Shown piece by piece: positions 26,757-35,913 of a stretch of DNA of 64,000 bases. A program made the position numbers and the translations under genes. Each line of letters opens with the position of its first letter. The stretch's first letter is position 1. The stretch covers positions 2,283,822 through 2,347,821 of the forward strand of contig NZ_CP129013.1 of the NCBI RefSeq assembly GCF_020524035.2. The letters run 5' to 3'. Origin of the DNA: Bacillus carboniphilus. Its GTDB lineage: Bacteria; Bacillota; Bacilli; Bacillales; JAIVKR01. Under the pieces are notes generated by a model. That model ran no database searches, had not been told where the DNA came from, and saw only the letters and a list, made by a program, of their open reading frames with translations.

Positions 26757-27455
26757 TCACCCATAGTAATAATACAAGTGTTGATCATCATGCTTTTTCC
26801 CGTTTAACACAGCTCCTAATAGCTTTGATCGGGATTGTTCAAGTGCTTCCTTTGCTTTCACTGCTTGGTCTTTGTCAGTTTTTCCACTTGAGACGACAAG
26901 TAACGTCCCATCTACATGATTGGCAATAATTCGTGCATCGGCTACCGCTAAAATTGGCGGTGCATCGATGATGACGATGTCATAATGCTCTTTAACCGAT
27001 TCAATTAGTTCAAACATTGCCTTTGACGACAATAACTCTGCTGGATTAGGAGGTGTCGGTCCCCCCGTTAAAATATGGAGGCGGTCTTGTTCACAATCTT
27101 GAATTGCTTTTTCCATTGGTACTTGCTTTAATAAAACGCTTGTTAACCCGTACAGGTTCTCTACTCGAAACGTATAATGAACAGTTGATTTACGTAAATC
27201 GCTGTCAACAAGTAGAACTTTTTTCCCTTGCTGAGCGTATACACAGGCTAAATTCGCGGCAACCGTTGATTTTCCTTCCCCAGGACCTGTTGATGTTACT
27301 AAAATGGACCTAATTTCTTCATCAATCGATGAAAAATCGATATTGGTACGAATCGTCCGAAATTGTTCTGAAACCGGTGATTTAGGCGTTCTTAAGGTCA
27401 CTAAACTGCGGTTATTATGCCGAAAATGACGTGGGCCTTTTTTACGTTTAAACAT
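26757..27455 (-). CDS. ywqD: Capsular tyrosine kinase (BY-kinase, YwqD/EpsB)
   Basis: About 232 residues from ATG 27455. The Walker A motif is TGPGEGKSTVAANLA, the A-prime motif VLLVDSDLRKST, the Walker B VIIDAPP, and the C-terminal tyrosine cluster HLYYYYG. Bacterial BY-kinases need the membrane partner YwqC for activity and phosphorylate themselves, Ugd and others. The gene overlaps ywqC by a few bases. It is probably the only tyrosine kinase for both polymer systems here, as no second copy is seen. Confidence 0.94.
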   Translation of the reverse strand: MFKRKKGPRHFRHNNRSLVTLRTPKSPVSEQFRTIRTNIDFSSIDEEIRSILVTSTGPGEGKSTVAANLACVYAQQGKKVLLVDSDLRKSTVHYTFRVENLYGLTSVLLKQVPMEKAIQDCEQDRLHILTGGPTPPNPAELLSSKAMFELIESVKEHYDIVIIDAPPILAVADARIIANHVDGTLLVVSSGKTDKDQAVKAKEALEQSRSKLLGAVLNGKKHDDQHLYYYYG

Positions 27456-28179
27456 GACGGGCTTCTCCACTCCTTTTCAAAGACTCTATTTGTTTCTGGT
27501 CTTCTTGCTGATTCATAATCATGATTGAACCTAGAACAGGTACTCCGAGAATCTTTTCAATATCTTGCTCCGATTTGATCGATGTATCTAAGTACTCTAA
27601 TAAGAAGGCTAGCCCGACAGAAATCATTAATCCTACTACAAACGCAATCGCCACATTTAATGTCTTTTTCGGCTCAACCGGCGAAGGGTTGTCACCCAAT
27701 TCCGCTTTCGACAAGATCGAAACATTCTCTACATTCATCAGTTCTTGCACTTCTTCTTGAAAAACGGACGCGATCGTATTTGCAATCGTCACCGCTCGCT
27801 CTGGGTTTTCATCCTTCACAGTAATGGACACCACTTGCGAATCTTGCTCGCTACCAACGGTGATTCGATTATTGAGCTGAGAAGAGGTTTCCGCTAATTC
27901 CAGCTCCTCAATGACTAAATCTAATATTAATGGACTCTTAATAATCACGTTATATGTCTTAATCAATTGCAGGTTGTATTGTATTTCACTCACCTGCGCA
28001 TTATTCTCTTCATTCGATTGGTTTACTAACAATTGTGTAGAGGTTTGATAAATAGGCGTCAAAAAAAAGTAACTAATAATTCCACTTACCATCGTTACCG
28101 TTAGCGTAATGAATATGATTAACTTCCATCTCTTTACTAACATTTGATAGATTTCCTTTAAACTAATTGTCTCCTCCAT
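27448..28179 (-). CDS. ywqC: Chain-length/kinase activator membrane protein (YwqC/YveK, Wzz family)
   Basis: About 243 residues from ATG 28179, chosen because GGAGG is 9 bases upstream; an ATG at 28191 lies before it. There are two membrane helices (LIIFITLTVTMVSGIISYFF near 25 and VAIAFVVGLMISVGLAFLLEY near 180) around an extracellular helical loop, followed by a cytoplasmic tail that activates the kinase. The family controls chain length of exported polysaccharide. It is the first gene of ywqCDE and has its own promoter candidate upstream. Confidence 0.93.
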   Translation of the reverse strand: MEETISLKEIYQMLVKRWKLIIFITLTVTMVSGIISYFFLTPIYQTSTQLLVNQSNEENNAQVSEIQYNLQLIKTYNVIIKSPLILDLVIEELELAETSSQLNNRITVGSEQDSQVVSITVKDENPERAVTIANTIASVFQEEVQELMNVENVSILSKAELGDNPSPVEPKKTLNVAIAFVVGLMISVGLAFLLEYLDTSIKSEQDIEKILGVPVLGSIMIMNQQEDQKQIESLKRSGEARHV

Positions 28180-28235
28180 GTAGTCCTCCATCTATGTAAA
28201 TATTATTTATGCTCTTCAAAGAATTAACTTTTTCT

Positions 28236-28264
28236 ATTATAAAAGTAATAGAGTCATATTTCTA
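28236..28264 (-). promoter_or_regulatory. Promoter candidate for ywqCDE
   Basis: On the minus strand a perfect TATAAT (28236-28241) lies 17 bases after TAGAAA (28259-28264, 4 of 6 to the SigA -35). It is about 55 bases before the ywqC start. The weak -35 box suggests help from an activator. Confidence 0.45.
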
Positions 28265-28503
28265 CATTATTTTCAAAAAAATAATAGTATTTTAAAGTTT
28301 TACAATATTAAAATAACATATTTCATTGACTTATCAAGGTCATATCCTACATTCTTTATATATTTCCGTCCTCTTTTCCTTTACAATTTATTAGTTAAAA
28401 AAAACCTATAAAGAGTTATCCTAATTATTATTCTTATATAGGAAGTATAACTTTAGAACCATTATTTATCAATTAATCCCCTTAATTTTTTTTGCAAAAA
28501 GTA

Positions 28504-28548
28504 AAAGAAGAACATCTACAATGACTCCATTTGTAAACGCTCTTCTTT
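28504..28548 (-). terminator. Terminator after ugd copy 2
   Basis: The perfect 8-base stem AAAGAAGA / TCTTCTTT lies at 28504-28511 and 28541-28548, with a smaller inner pairing (ACAA/TTGT). It is followed on the minus strand by TTACTTTTTGC, 5 bases after the ugd stop. Confidence 0.6.
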
Positions 28549-28552
28549 CAGT

Positions 28553-29722
28553 CTAATCTCTACTATAAATATCTCTTGTATACACTTTATCTGCTACTTC
28601 TTTCAGTTCATCCGTAAGGCGATTGGCTACAATCACATCACTATTCTTTTTAAATTCACCAAAGTCTTTAATTACCTTCAAACCATTAAATTGATGTTCG
28701 GTGAGTGTAGGCTCATAAATAACCACTTCAGTTCCTTTGTCACGCAAGCGCTTCATTACACCTTGAATCGCTGATTGCCTAAAGTTATCCGAATCCATTT
28801 TCATCGTTAGCCGGTAGATACCAACAGTCTTTGGCTTACGCTTCATAATCATCTCAGCAATATGATCTTTTCTTGTTCGATTGGCGTCTACAATGGCACC
28901 CATAATATTATTCGGCACATCTTGATAGTTAGCAAGTAACTGCTTAGTATCTTTTGGCAAACAATAGCCTCCATATCCGAAGGATGGATTGTTGTAATGT
29001 GTACCAATTCGAGGATCAAGACCTATCCCATCAATAATTTGTTTCGTATCTAGTCCCCTTACTTCCGCATACGAATCTAGTTCATTGAAGAAGGCAACAC
29101 GCATCGCTAAATACGTATTAGCAAATAATTTGATCGCTTCCGCTTCCGTAGCATTCGTGAATAATACATCAATATCTTCCTTTAATGCGCCTTGCTTTAA
29201 TAAATCAGCAAATATTTCAGCACGTTTTGATTGTTCTCCTATAACAATACGTGAAGGATAAAGGTTATCGTATAATGCTTTTCCTTCTCGCAAAAACTCT
29301 GGAGAGAAGATAATGTTGTTTGTTTGATATTTTGCTTTCATGCCTTCCGTATAGCCCACAGGTATGGTTGATTTAATGACCATCACAGTATCTGGATTGA
29401 TCTCTAACACCTTTTCGATCACGTCTTCCACTGTGCTCGTATTGAAATAATTTTTATCAGGGTCATAATTTGTCGGTGTTGAAATAATCACATAATCTGC
29501 TTTTTCAAATGCTTCATGATGATTGGTTGTCGCTTTAAAGTTTAACGTCTTGGTTGATAAGTATTCTTCAATCTCCTTATCAATAATAGGTGATTTTTTA
29601 TTGTTCATCATATCGACTTTTTCTTGAACGATATCCAGCGCAACCACCTCGTTATGCTGCGCTAAAAGAATCGCGTTTGATAAGCCAACGTAGCCTGTTC
29701 CTGCAACGGCGATTTTGTACAT
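28553..29722 (-). CDS. ugd: UDP-glucose 6-dehydrogenase, short type (copy 2)
   Basis: About 389 residues from ATG 29722 (AAGGAGAA ribosome site; TTG 29728 is in frame but less likely). The Rossmann loop is [16 protein letters not shown], and the catalytic cysteine lies in [15 protein letters not shown]. It resembles the Ugd type of capsule loci (Cps3D-like) rather than TuaD. It oxidises UDP-glucose to UDP-glucuronic acid. It is the last gene of the first module and ends in a terminator. The two dissimilar ugd copies argue for separate acquisition of the two modules. Confidence 0.93.
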   Translation of the reverse strand: MYKIAVAGTGYVGLSNAILLAQHNEVVALDIVQEKVDMMNNKKSPIIDKEIEEYLSTKTLNFKATTNHHEAFEKADYVIISTPTNYDPDKNYFNTSTVEDVIEKVLEINPDTVMVIKSTIPVGYTEGMKAKYQTNNIIFSPEFLREGKALYDNLYPSRIVIGEQSKRAEIFADLLKQGALKEDIDVLFTNATEAEAIKLFANTYLAMRVAFFNELDSYAEVRGLDTKQIIDGIGLDPRIGTHYNNPSFGYGGYCLPKDTKQLLANYQDVPNNIMGAIVDANRTRKDHIAEMIMKRKPKTVGIYRLTMKMDSDNFRQSAIQGVMKRLRDKGTEVVIYEPTLTEHQFNGLKVIKDFGEFKKNSDVIVANRLTDELKEVADKVYTRDIYSRD

Positions 29723-29962
29723 AGTCAATTCTCCTTATTATTTAATAAAATAACCAAGATCAATTCGAGTTAAAATAATTATCATCCTATGAAATTCGGT
29801 TTGATAACATCAATTTTATGATGATTAACTTCATAAAATGTCATGAAATACCTATTACAGTTTTAGCAAGATGTGAACTTATTCAATATTATTATATATA
29901 GAAAACAATAATAATTTTTGATAAAAAAGCTAAATCCACATATTCATTTTAGTAACTCATGT

Positions 29963-31231
29963 TTAATTTTTGTTTGGAAGCCAAGGCATTTTAAAAGCTC
30001 TACTAGAAATCAACCAAGTCAATATAAAAGAGATCATATAAGCAATCATAGTAGCTTGAGAAGCACCCACTGCCCCATTCATTTTTATTAATAGAAAATT
30101 TAATCCGATGTTTATTATTGCTGTGACACCAGTTACATAAGCTAGATAGATCGTTTTTTCTACATAAAAGATATAATTCGTGACCATTTTATACATACCA
30201 TTAAACGCATAACCAAAAGCTAACCAAGCAATATATACAGAGGCATTCCTATACTCTTCTCCAACTAGAAAGCTTAATAACCAAGGTGATAATAGAGATA
30301 AAATAAAAGCAATAAAAAGGATAGTTACAAAATATACATATGTTATCTTCACTATTTTCCTTTTAAATTCAAAATCATTTTCCTTCAATCTTTCAAATAG
30401 CCAGGGAACCCAAGCTTTATTAAAAGAATCTTGTAAGATCATTAGGATCATCCCTACTTGGTATCCTGTAGCATAAATACCAACCTCATAAACCCCGACC
30501 ATATTATTAATAAAAAAACGATCACTTGCAGTAATAATATACATTCCTAATACATGTGGAATTAATGGAATTCCAAACTTCAAAGCGTGTTTCATATATT
30601 GTTTGTTTAAGTTAAACGAGAGTGATTTGTTCTTCCTAAGAAAAAGTAAACTAAATAGACCAAACAAACCAAATGATATCGCTTCAGCTAATATAGGTCC
30701 CTTCCAGCCCATATATAAACTAATCACAAACACTAAGCTAATTGCGAAGTTAATAACTGTTTGTGACACTTGAAACAGCCCAAACGATATTGGTCTAAAT
30801 TTTACTTGCCAAACGACTAAAATTAGTTGAAACAGAACTTTCCCATAGGATGTGACAATAATTAACCAGATCCAGCTATTGGGTAATGAGCTAATAGAAC
30901 TAATAAAATCAGGAGCTACAGCAAAAAGAAGAAATATAATAGTCGTACTGATGGTAACTAGTATGACGGAATTACCAATGTAACTAGGAAAGTCTATATC
31001 ATCTTTTTCATAATACATTCTTGTTATTGCCCCGTTAATACCTATTCCTATCACTGAAAATACCAAGCCCACAAACACTTTAAACATAGAATAAACACCG
31101 AATTCTTCAGGTGATAAATACCTTGTCAAGACTGGTAACAGAAGAAAGGGTATGGATGCATTAAAAATGTTAGCAATGGTGAATATTCCTGCTGACTTAA
31201 ATAAAGATGATGAAAAGAACTTTTTTATCAT
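29963..31231 (-). CDS. Polysaccharide flippase (Wzx family), first module
   Basis: About 422 residues from ATG 31231 (AAAGGTGA ribosome site). There are 12-14 membrane helices; the N-terminus AGIFTIANIFNASIPFLLLPVLTRYLSPEEFGVYS is the classical Wzx start. It moves the lipid-linked repeat unit outward. It directly follows the sialic-acid genes, so the probable cargo is a nonulosonate-containing unit. It is clearly diverged from the second flippase at 10743-12209. Confidence 0.92.
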   Translation of the reverse strand: MIKKFFSSSLFKSAGIFTIANIFNASIPFLLLPVLTRYLSPEEFGVYSMFKVFVGLVFSVIGIGINGAITRMYYEKDDIDFPSYIGNSVILVTISTTIIFLLFAVAPDFISSISSLPNSWIWLIIVTSYGKVLFQLILVVWQVKFRPISFGLFQVSQTVINFAISLVFVISLYMGWKGPILAEAISFGLFGLFSLLFLRKNKSLSFNLNKQYMKHALKFGIPLIPHVLGMYIITASDRFFINNMVGVYEVGIYATGYQVGMILMILQDSFNKAWVPWLFERLKENDFEFKRKIVKITYVYFVTILFIAFILSLLSPWLLSFLVGEEYRNASVYIAWLAFGYAFNGMYKMVTNYIFYVEKTIYLAYVTGVTAIINIGLNFLLIKMNGAVGASQATMIAYMISFILTWLISSRAFKMPWLPNKN

Positions 31232-31337
31232 TTTGTTCACCTTTCAAAATCGAAATTTACAATTACTATCGAAGAAATTTCTACAATAAAAATCCCCATC
31301 AACAGCAAAATGCACTTCTGGGGATTATCATTAACTC

Positions 31338-32027
31338 CTATTTAATCATGAGTTTTAATATTTCTAAATCTAATGGCTCATCAATATCTAAATCATATTC
31401 CTTACTCATAATATAAGCTAATTTGTTGTCATTTAAACTAGATTGCAAGCCGAATTGATCATCTATTTTATTTATATAGATTGCACCATTTACTTTATAA
31501 AAATCAGGGAAATCCTGCCTTCTAACTGAGCTATTAACATCCAATAAATTGATCACCGACCCATCATCAGAAATCTTTCTAACGAGAATAGGATGATCAT
31601 CTACCTTCGAAACACTCACCAAATCACTATATGAGCTATTAACTATCTGTTCAATAGCTTCATCAATATGCCAACTTTTTCTTAATGGTTGCGTAGGTTG
31701 TAATAAGACAAGGTAATCATAGTTCCTTCCGCTTTCTTCCAACTTGTTTACTGTATAAACAAGGACCTCTATGGTCTTGGCCGTATCACTAGCGAATTCA
31801 TTTGGCCTTAAAAATGGTATCTCTGCTCCCAATTGAGTAGATACCTCAGCAATTTCCTGATCTTCTGTAGAAACTATTACCGAATCTAGATATTTAGACT
31901 TGAGAGCTTCTTCAATAGAATAAGATATTAGGGGAGCACCTTTTACATCTGCTAAATTTTTTCGAGGAATACCCTTACTTCCTCCTCTAGCTGGAATAAT
32001 TGCTAAGAATTTTTTATTATTATACAT
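31338..32027 (-). CDS. neuA: Acylneuraminate cytidylyltransferase (CMP-nonulosonate synthase)
   Basis: About 229 residues from ATG 32027; GTG 32036 is also possible. The nucleotide-binding start FLAIIPARGGSKGIPRKNL and the LLQPTQPLRKSWHIDEAI and DFYKVNGAIYI segments are those of NeuA-type enzymes, which link a nonulosonic acid to CMP using CTP. The product is the donor for the GT52 transferase encoded upstream. It is the third of neuB-neuC-neuA. Sialic and legionaminic acid forms cannot be told apart by eye. Confidence 0.92.
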   Translation of the reverse strand: MYNNKKFLAIIPARGGSKGIPRKNLADVKGAPLISYSIEEALKSKYLDSVIVSTEDQEIAEVSTQLGAEIPFLRPNEFASDTAKTIEVLVYTVNKLEESGRNYDYLVLLQPTQPLRKSWHIDEAIEQIVNSSYSDLVSVSKVDDHPILVRKISDDGSVINLLDVNSSVRRQDFPDFYKVNGAIYINKIDDQFGLQSSLNDNKLAYIMSKEYDLDIDEPLDLEILKLMIK

Positions 32028-32039
32028 AATTTTCACCCA

Positions 32040-33176
32040 TCAGTATTCAACATCAATAAAGCTTTTTTGGATTTTTAACTCCCAAATCTCTTCACTTTCT
32101 AATATATCAATAAATTTTTTGTCACTTTTTCCATCACCAAACGTACTAAGTGGTTTTAAAACGTTTTTATCTATCCTTTTTATCGCTTCTTTTATTGCTC
32201 TTTCCTCTTCATGAACATGTATAATATGGTTTGGGTAATTTAAATCGTACCTATTTTTCTGTCTATTACCGATATCAATTGTTGGGATAGCGTATACTCC
32301 TGCCTCTCTAATACCAGCACTAGAATTCCCAATAATAAACTCACAATGCTTTAACAAGGTTAAAAAGTATTCAAACTTAATGGATGGAAACACCCTAAAC
32401 TTTTCATTACCTTCGAACCTTTTAAATTCAGATAAGATTATTTTACTTCCTTCGTCATTATTAGGATAAACAACAACGTAATTTAGACCCGACTCAATAG
32501 CGGAGTTCACTAATTGTTTCACATGATTTCCTAATTGATCCACTTCTGTTGTTACAGGATGATACATTAAAATCGCAAATTTATCAAAAGGAATTTCATA
32601 CCTTTTTTTAGATTGAATAATTGAAGGCAATTTCTCTGAATTCATAATGTCAATATCAGGTGATCCAATAATGAATATTGATTCTTCCTTTTCACCTAGC
32701 TGAACAATTCTCTTTTTAGCTTCTTCGTTACTTACTAAATGAATATGAGAAAACTTAGTAATGGCATGTCGGATTGATTCATCAATTGTCCCTGAAACTT
32801 CTCCGCCTTCAATATGAGCTACCTTAATATTATTAAATGCACCTACTATAGCACCGGCCAGAGCTTCTAAGCGATCTCCATGAACAATAATTAAATCAGG
32901 CTTTAATTCATGAACATAATTTGACAATCCCATTATCGTATTACTTAAGGCCGAATCCATATGTGAATCAGTTTTTTGATTGATAAATTGATACAAATTT
33001 TCAAAGCCATCTTTTTTAAGTTCTTTCCATGTGGATCCATATTTCGCCAACATATGCATACCTGTTACAAAGATGTGCAGGTCAAACTTGTCACTTTTCT
33101 CCACTCGTTGCATAAGCGATTTAATTTTTCCGTAGTCTGCTCTAGTCCCTGTCATAAATAAAATTTTCTTTTTCAT
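32040..33176 (-). CDS. neuC: UDP-GlcNAc 2-epimerase (hydrolysing), NeuC/LegG family
   Basis: 379 residues from ATG 33176 (ATGGAGT ribosome site); a frame extension to 33227 runs back into neuB. The N-terminus KKILFMTGTRADYGKIKSLM, HGDRLEALAGAIVGAF, HIEGGEVSGTIDE and GNSSAGIREA are family signatures. The enzyme releases ManNAc (or diacetyl-bacillosamine-derived mannose sugar in the LegG branch) from the UDP-sugar. NeuB then condenses it with PEP. It overlaps the true end of neuB closely, in one operon. Confidence 0.92.
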   Translation of the reverse strand: MKKKILFMTGTRADYGKIKSLMQRVEKSDKFDLHIFVTGMHMLAKYGSTWKELKKDGFENLYQFINQKTDSHMDSALSNTIMGLSNYVHELKPDLIIVHGDRLEALAGAIVGAFNNIKVAHIEGGEVSGTIDESIRHAITKFSHIHLVSNEEAKKRIVQLGEKEESIFIIGSPDIDIMNSEKLPSIIQSKKRYEIPFDKFAILMYHPVTTEVDQLGNHVKQLVNSAIESGLNYVVVYPNNDEGSKIILSEFKRFEGNEKFRVFPSIKFEYFLTLLKHCEFIIGNSSAGIREAGVYAIPTIDIGNRQKNRYDLNYPNHIIHVHEEERAIKEAIKRIDKNVLKPLSTFGDGKSDKKFIDILESEEIWELKIQKSFIDVEY

Positions 33177-33242
33177 TTTTATTACTCCATTATTTTTCAA
33201 TGTCTGTCCAACACAAGTGAGTATCATCTTGGATATTATTAG

Positions 33243-34232
33243 TTACTTTTTTTCCCAAGAGTTATTATAGTGCTCTGCTTTAATTTCTCCTGTACCTGGT
33301 CTCTTAACCCAAATGTTTTCCATAGTTAAAGCGTCACCAGCTTTAATATCTTTAATAGCCACTACGGTTGCAAAAGCAAAATCTATCGTCACTCTTTCTT
33401 CTTCAGCAGCTTCTTTTTTCCCACCTCTCATCTGAGCTATTTCAACACTTCCTTTAACTAAATCACATAGCTCTGTTGGAACCATTGAACATAAGATATC
33501 CGGTCCTTTTCGATCTTTAGAGTCAGTAAAATGCCTTTCTAAAACAGAAGCACCTAGAGCAGTTGCTGCCAAACACGCATTATTATTAACAGTATGATCA
33601 GATAGCCCAATTACTGCATTAGGAAATTCTTTTTGTAGTTCTTGCATTCCACCTAACCTTACTAACGATGCTGGTGTTGGGTATAGGTTTGTACAATGTA
33701 ATAATGCATATTGAACGTTATACTTTTCTAAAATTTCTACAGTTTTCTTTATACTTGGGATATCGTTCATTCCAGTAGAAACAATCATAGGTTTACCAAA
33801 AGAAGCAACATGCTCAATTAGTGGATAATTGTTGCATTCACCAGAACCAATTTTATATGCTAACACACCCATCCTTTCGAGTCTTTCTGCCGCCGCTCTT
33901 GAGAATGGTGTACTTAAATAAATCATCCCTTTTGATTCGACATATTCTTTTAAGGTTATCTCATCCTCTTCATTTAGAGCACATCTTTCCATAACATCAT
34001 ATATAGATACATCTGTATTTCCTGGAATAACTTCTTTTGCTTCTTTACTCATTTCGTCTTCAACAACGTGCGTTTGATGTTTAATCACTTCTGCTCCTGC
34101 AGACGCTGCAGCGTCTACCATCTCTTTGGCTACTGTTAAACTCCCTTCATGATTAATACCAATTTCCGCTATAACGAAGGGTGCATGATCTTCTCCTATC
34201 TTTCGGTCTCCTATTTGTATAAAAGGTTTCAT
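33243..34232 (-). CDS. neuB: N-acetylneuraminate synthase, tail lost by a T7-run frameshift
   Basis: 329 residues as written. [51 protein letters not shown] and GLSDHT closely match the meningococcal NeuB/SynC pattern I remember (PEP + ManNAc to Neu5Ac). The C-terminal SAF (antifreeze-like) domain is cut: as written it ends SWEKK. With eight instead of seven T at 33247-33253 it continues as [18 protein letters not shown] and stops at 33190, just before the neuC ribosome site, which is the expected family end. The ATG at 34232 overlaps the upstream stop (TAATG). Confidence 0.9.
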   Translation of the reverse strand: MKPFIQIGDRKIGEDHAPFVIAEIGINHEGSLTVAKEMVDAAASAGAEVIKHQTHVVEDEMSKEAKEVIPGNTDVSIYDVMERCALNEEDEITLKEYVESKGMIYLSTPFSRAAAERLERMGVLAYKIGSGECNNYPLIEHVASFGKPMIVSTGMNDIPSIKKTVEILEKYNVQYALLHCTNLYPTPASLVRLGGMQELQKEFPNAVIGLSDHTVNNNACLAATALGASVLERHFTDSKDRKGPDILCSMVPTELCDLVKGSVEIAQMRGGKKEAAEEERVTIDFAFATVVAIKDIKAGDALTMENIWVKRPGTGEIKAEHYNNSWEKK

Positions 34233-35200
34233 TACTTTTTATTCTCCTTTAAATTCATAAGAAATTTTTCATCTACATTAAATTTTTCTTTTGCATCTAT
34301 TGTGTTTATAGCACTAGTACATATTCCAATTGCTTTACTGAATTTAATCCCAAGTAAAGAAAAAAGTTCACTAGGAAAACTAGCATCGATCTCTAATATA
34401 TTGTCAAAACAATATTTAGTTGTTTCACGAGGGTGCTTTTTAATAATTATTTTATGACCATCACCATATTCTTTAACCAATTTTTTATAGAGGGTGATCT
34501 TTTCTTTTTCGGAAATAAAACCATCTTCTGATAATGGCTGTGTTAAGAAAATAATACTATTGTCAGTTGATAGAGCATTCAACTTCTTCAGTTCATCATT
34601 GGTTACAAAAGCCTGTATGATTTTCTGTATTTCAATATCTGACAATTTACTGACAAGACTATTTAGGTTAAGGTGTTCCAACTTATTTTTCAGGTGAGAT
34701 TGGTACTTTTCAGGATATTGAACGAGTATTTTTTTCACTTTTTCATTTTTATAGAAGTCCGAATTAATTCCATACAAGTACTTCTTTAATAATAAGGTTC
34801 TTTTTGTAGGTTTTGCAAAGGCATATACATTTGCTCCGTCCTCTACAAATATAAAATTGTTGAGCTTTTTATAAAGAAAATTTGATGATACAAAAAGAGT
34901 ATAAGGATTCCATCCAAAATTATATACTGTTCCATTTTCAACTTTCCCCTTAAACTTTTTGTATTCGTTTCGATCTATAATATTTTCAATATATAAATGC
35001 TCTTTTAAACGTCCTCTGTGCCTAATTACCACTTCATCCATTAACCCAATTTGCAAAATCTTTTTTTCTAATTCAAGAAAAACCTTATATGTTTTTTTAT
35101 TGTTTGTGGTTAAATATAATATACCTTTTTTGCGACTCGCCATATGAATACATAAACTAACATAAATATGGTAAGTAGTAGAACAAATATACAAGTTCAC
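34232..35200 (-). CDS. GT52-family (sialyltransferase-like) glycosyltransferase
   Basis: 322 residues. The start [16 protein letters not shown], the FVEDG segment (about 125), [10 protein letters not shown] and [12 protein letters not shown] are the pattern of GT52, the family of bacterial alpha-2,3-sialyltransferases that use CMP-Neu5Ac. Directly upstream of neuB-neuC-neuA, it is the natural enzyme for adding the nonulosonic acid. It starts at GTG 35200. Some GT52 members use other donors, so the linkage is inferred from context. Confidence 0.8.
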   Translation of the reverse strand: MNLYICSTTYHIYVSLCIHMASRKKGILYLTTNNKKTYKVFLELEKKILQIGLMDEVVIRHRGRLKEHLYIENIIDRNEYKKFKGKVENGTVYNFGWNPYTLFVSSNFLYKKLNNFIFVEDGANVYAFAKPTKRTLLLKKYLYGINSDFYKNEKVKKILVQYPEKYQSHLKNKLEHLNLNSLVSKLSDIEIQKIIQAFVTNDELKKLNALSTDNSIIFLTQPLSEDGFISEKEKITLYKKLVKEYGDGHKIIIKKHPRETTKYCFDNILEIDASFPSELFSLLGIKFSKAIGICTSAINTIDAKEKFNVDEKFLMNLKENKK

Positions 35201-35235
35201 ATTCAGTACCTCGAATCTATTAGAACTATAAGACC

Positions 35236-35400
35236 TAGAACTAAAGGAGAGAATCTTCTCTTAGGTGAACTGTACCACCTTCGAGTTTATCAGCCAAGCC
35301 TATAAAATGCTATTAGTAGCAGTTTGTTATGAGCTACACAAATGGCATCACAGGCACCTTAGCCCTAGGTAGATTTGAAAGGATAAAATAAACAGTACCA
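35236..35400. repeat. Decayed copy of the structured repeat at 2104-2280
   Basis: The blocks CGAGTTTATCAGCC, ATAAAATGCTA, ACAGGCACC and AGGATAAAAT are in the same order as in the repeat at 2104-2280, with many changes. It fills the gap between the Alg13 and GT52 genes. I see no gene in it. It could be the non-coding end of an IS200/IS605-type element. Confidence 0.4.
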
Positions 35401-35412
35401 CTAAATTTATAT

Positions 35413-35913
35413 TTAGTCGGTTATCAAATCATCTGCAATCTTCCCAAACTTATTAAGGAAATTCAACTTATTTGAAGCGGAACCTATTAGGGATTTCCCG
35501 GAAACTTCTGCATCATAATTTTCAATTAAAGTCTTTAATTTTTTTATATTATAAATAGGAATGACTTTATTTTCACTATCTAATCTTTCACAAAATAAAA
35601 CCTGATGATCGTCTACATGTTCTTCAAATTGAGATTGTCTAGGAACAACAATCGGTATCTTATTTAAAGATAGAGGTACCATAATACTACCCGGTCCTCC
35701 ATGAGTAATTACAATTCTAGCTTCATTCATTTTATTTAACATATCGTCATAATTGATCATTTTTTCATGATCACAATACTTAGGTTCAAATGAACAATAG
35801 CCACTTTGAATAAAAACTTCCTCTTTAATAAAGCCATGTTCTTTTAATTTATCTACTTCTTGAATTAATCTATCAAATTGTTGTTCGTGAGTTCCTACTG
35901 TAACAAATATCAT
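35413..35913 (-). CDS. Alg13-like glycosyltransferase subunit
   Basis: 166 residues. IFVTVGTHEQQFDRLIQEVDKL and the donor site ITHGGPGSIMVPLSLNKIPIVVPR are the GT28 C-domain signature of Alg13/PssE/Cps14G proteins. These soluble catalytic subunits bind a membrane-anchored Alg14-type partner to form one transferase. The ATGA overlap with the upstream gene, whose C-terminus is an Alg14 domain, fits a pair made in equal amounts. The pair usually adds a beta-1,4-linked hexose as the second sugar. Confidence 0.92.
   Translation of the reverse strand: MIFVTVGTHEQQFDRLIQEVDKLKEHGFIKEEVFIQSGYCSFEPKYCDHEKMINYDDMLNKMNEARIVITHGGPGSIMVPLSLNKIPIVVPRQSQFEEHVDDHQVLFCERLDSENKVIPIYNIKKLKTLIENYDAEVSGKSLIGSASNKLNFLNKFGKIADDLITD

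Larger units (their letters stand above)
28192..28552. other. Spacer between ugd copy 2 and ywqC
   Basis: An AT-rich gap of 360 bases with no gene. It contains the terminator of the first module (28504-28548) and a promoter candidate for ywqCDE (28236-28264), so the island is probably at least two transcription units. Confidence 0.5.
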
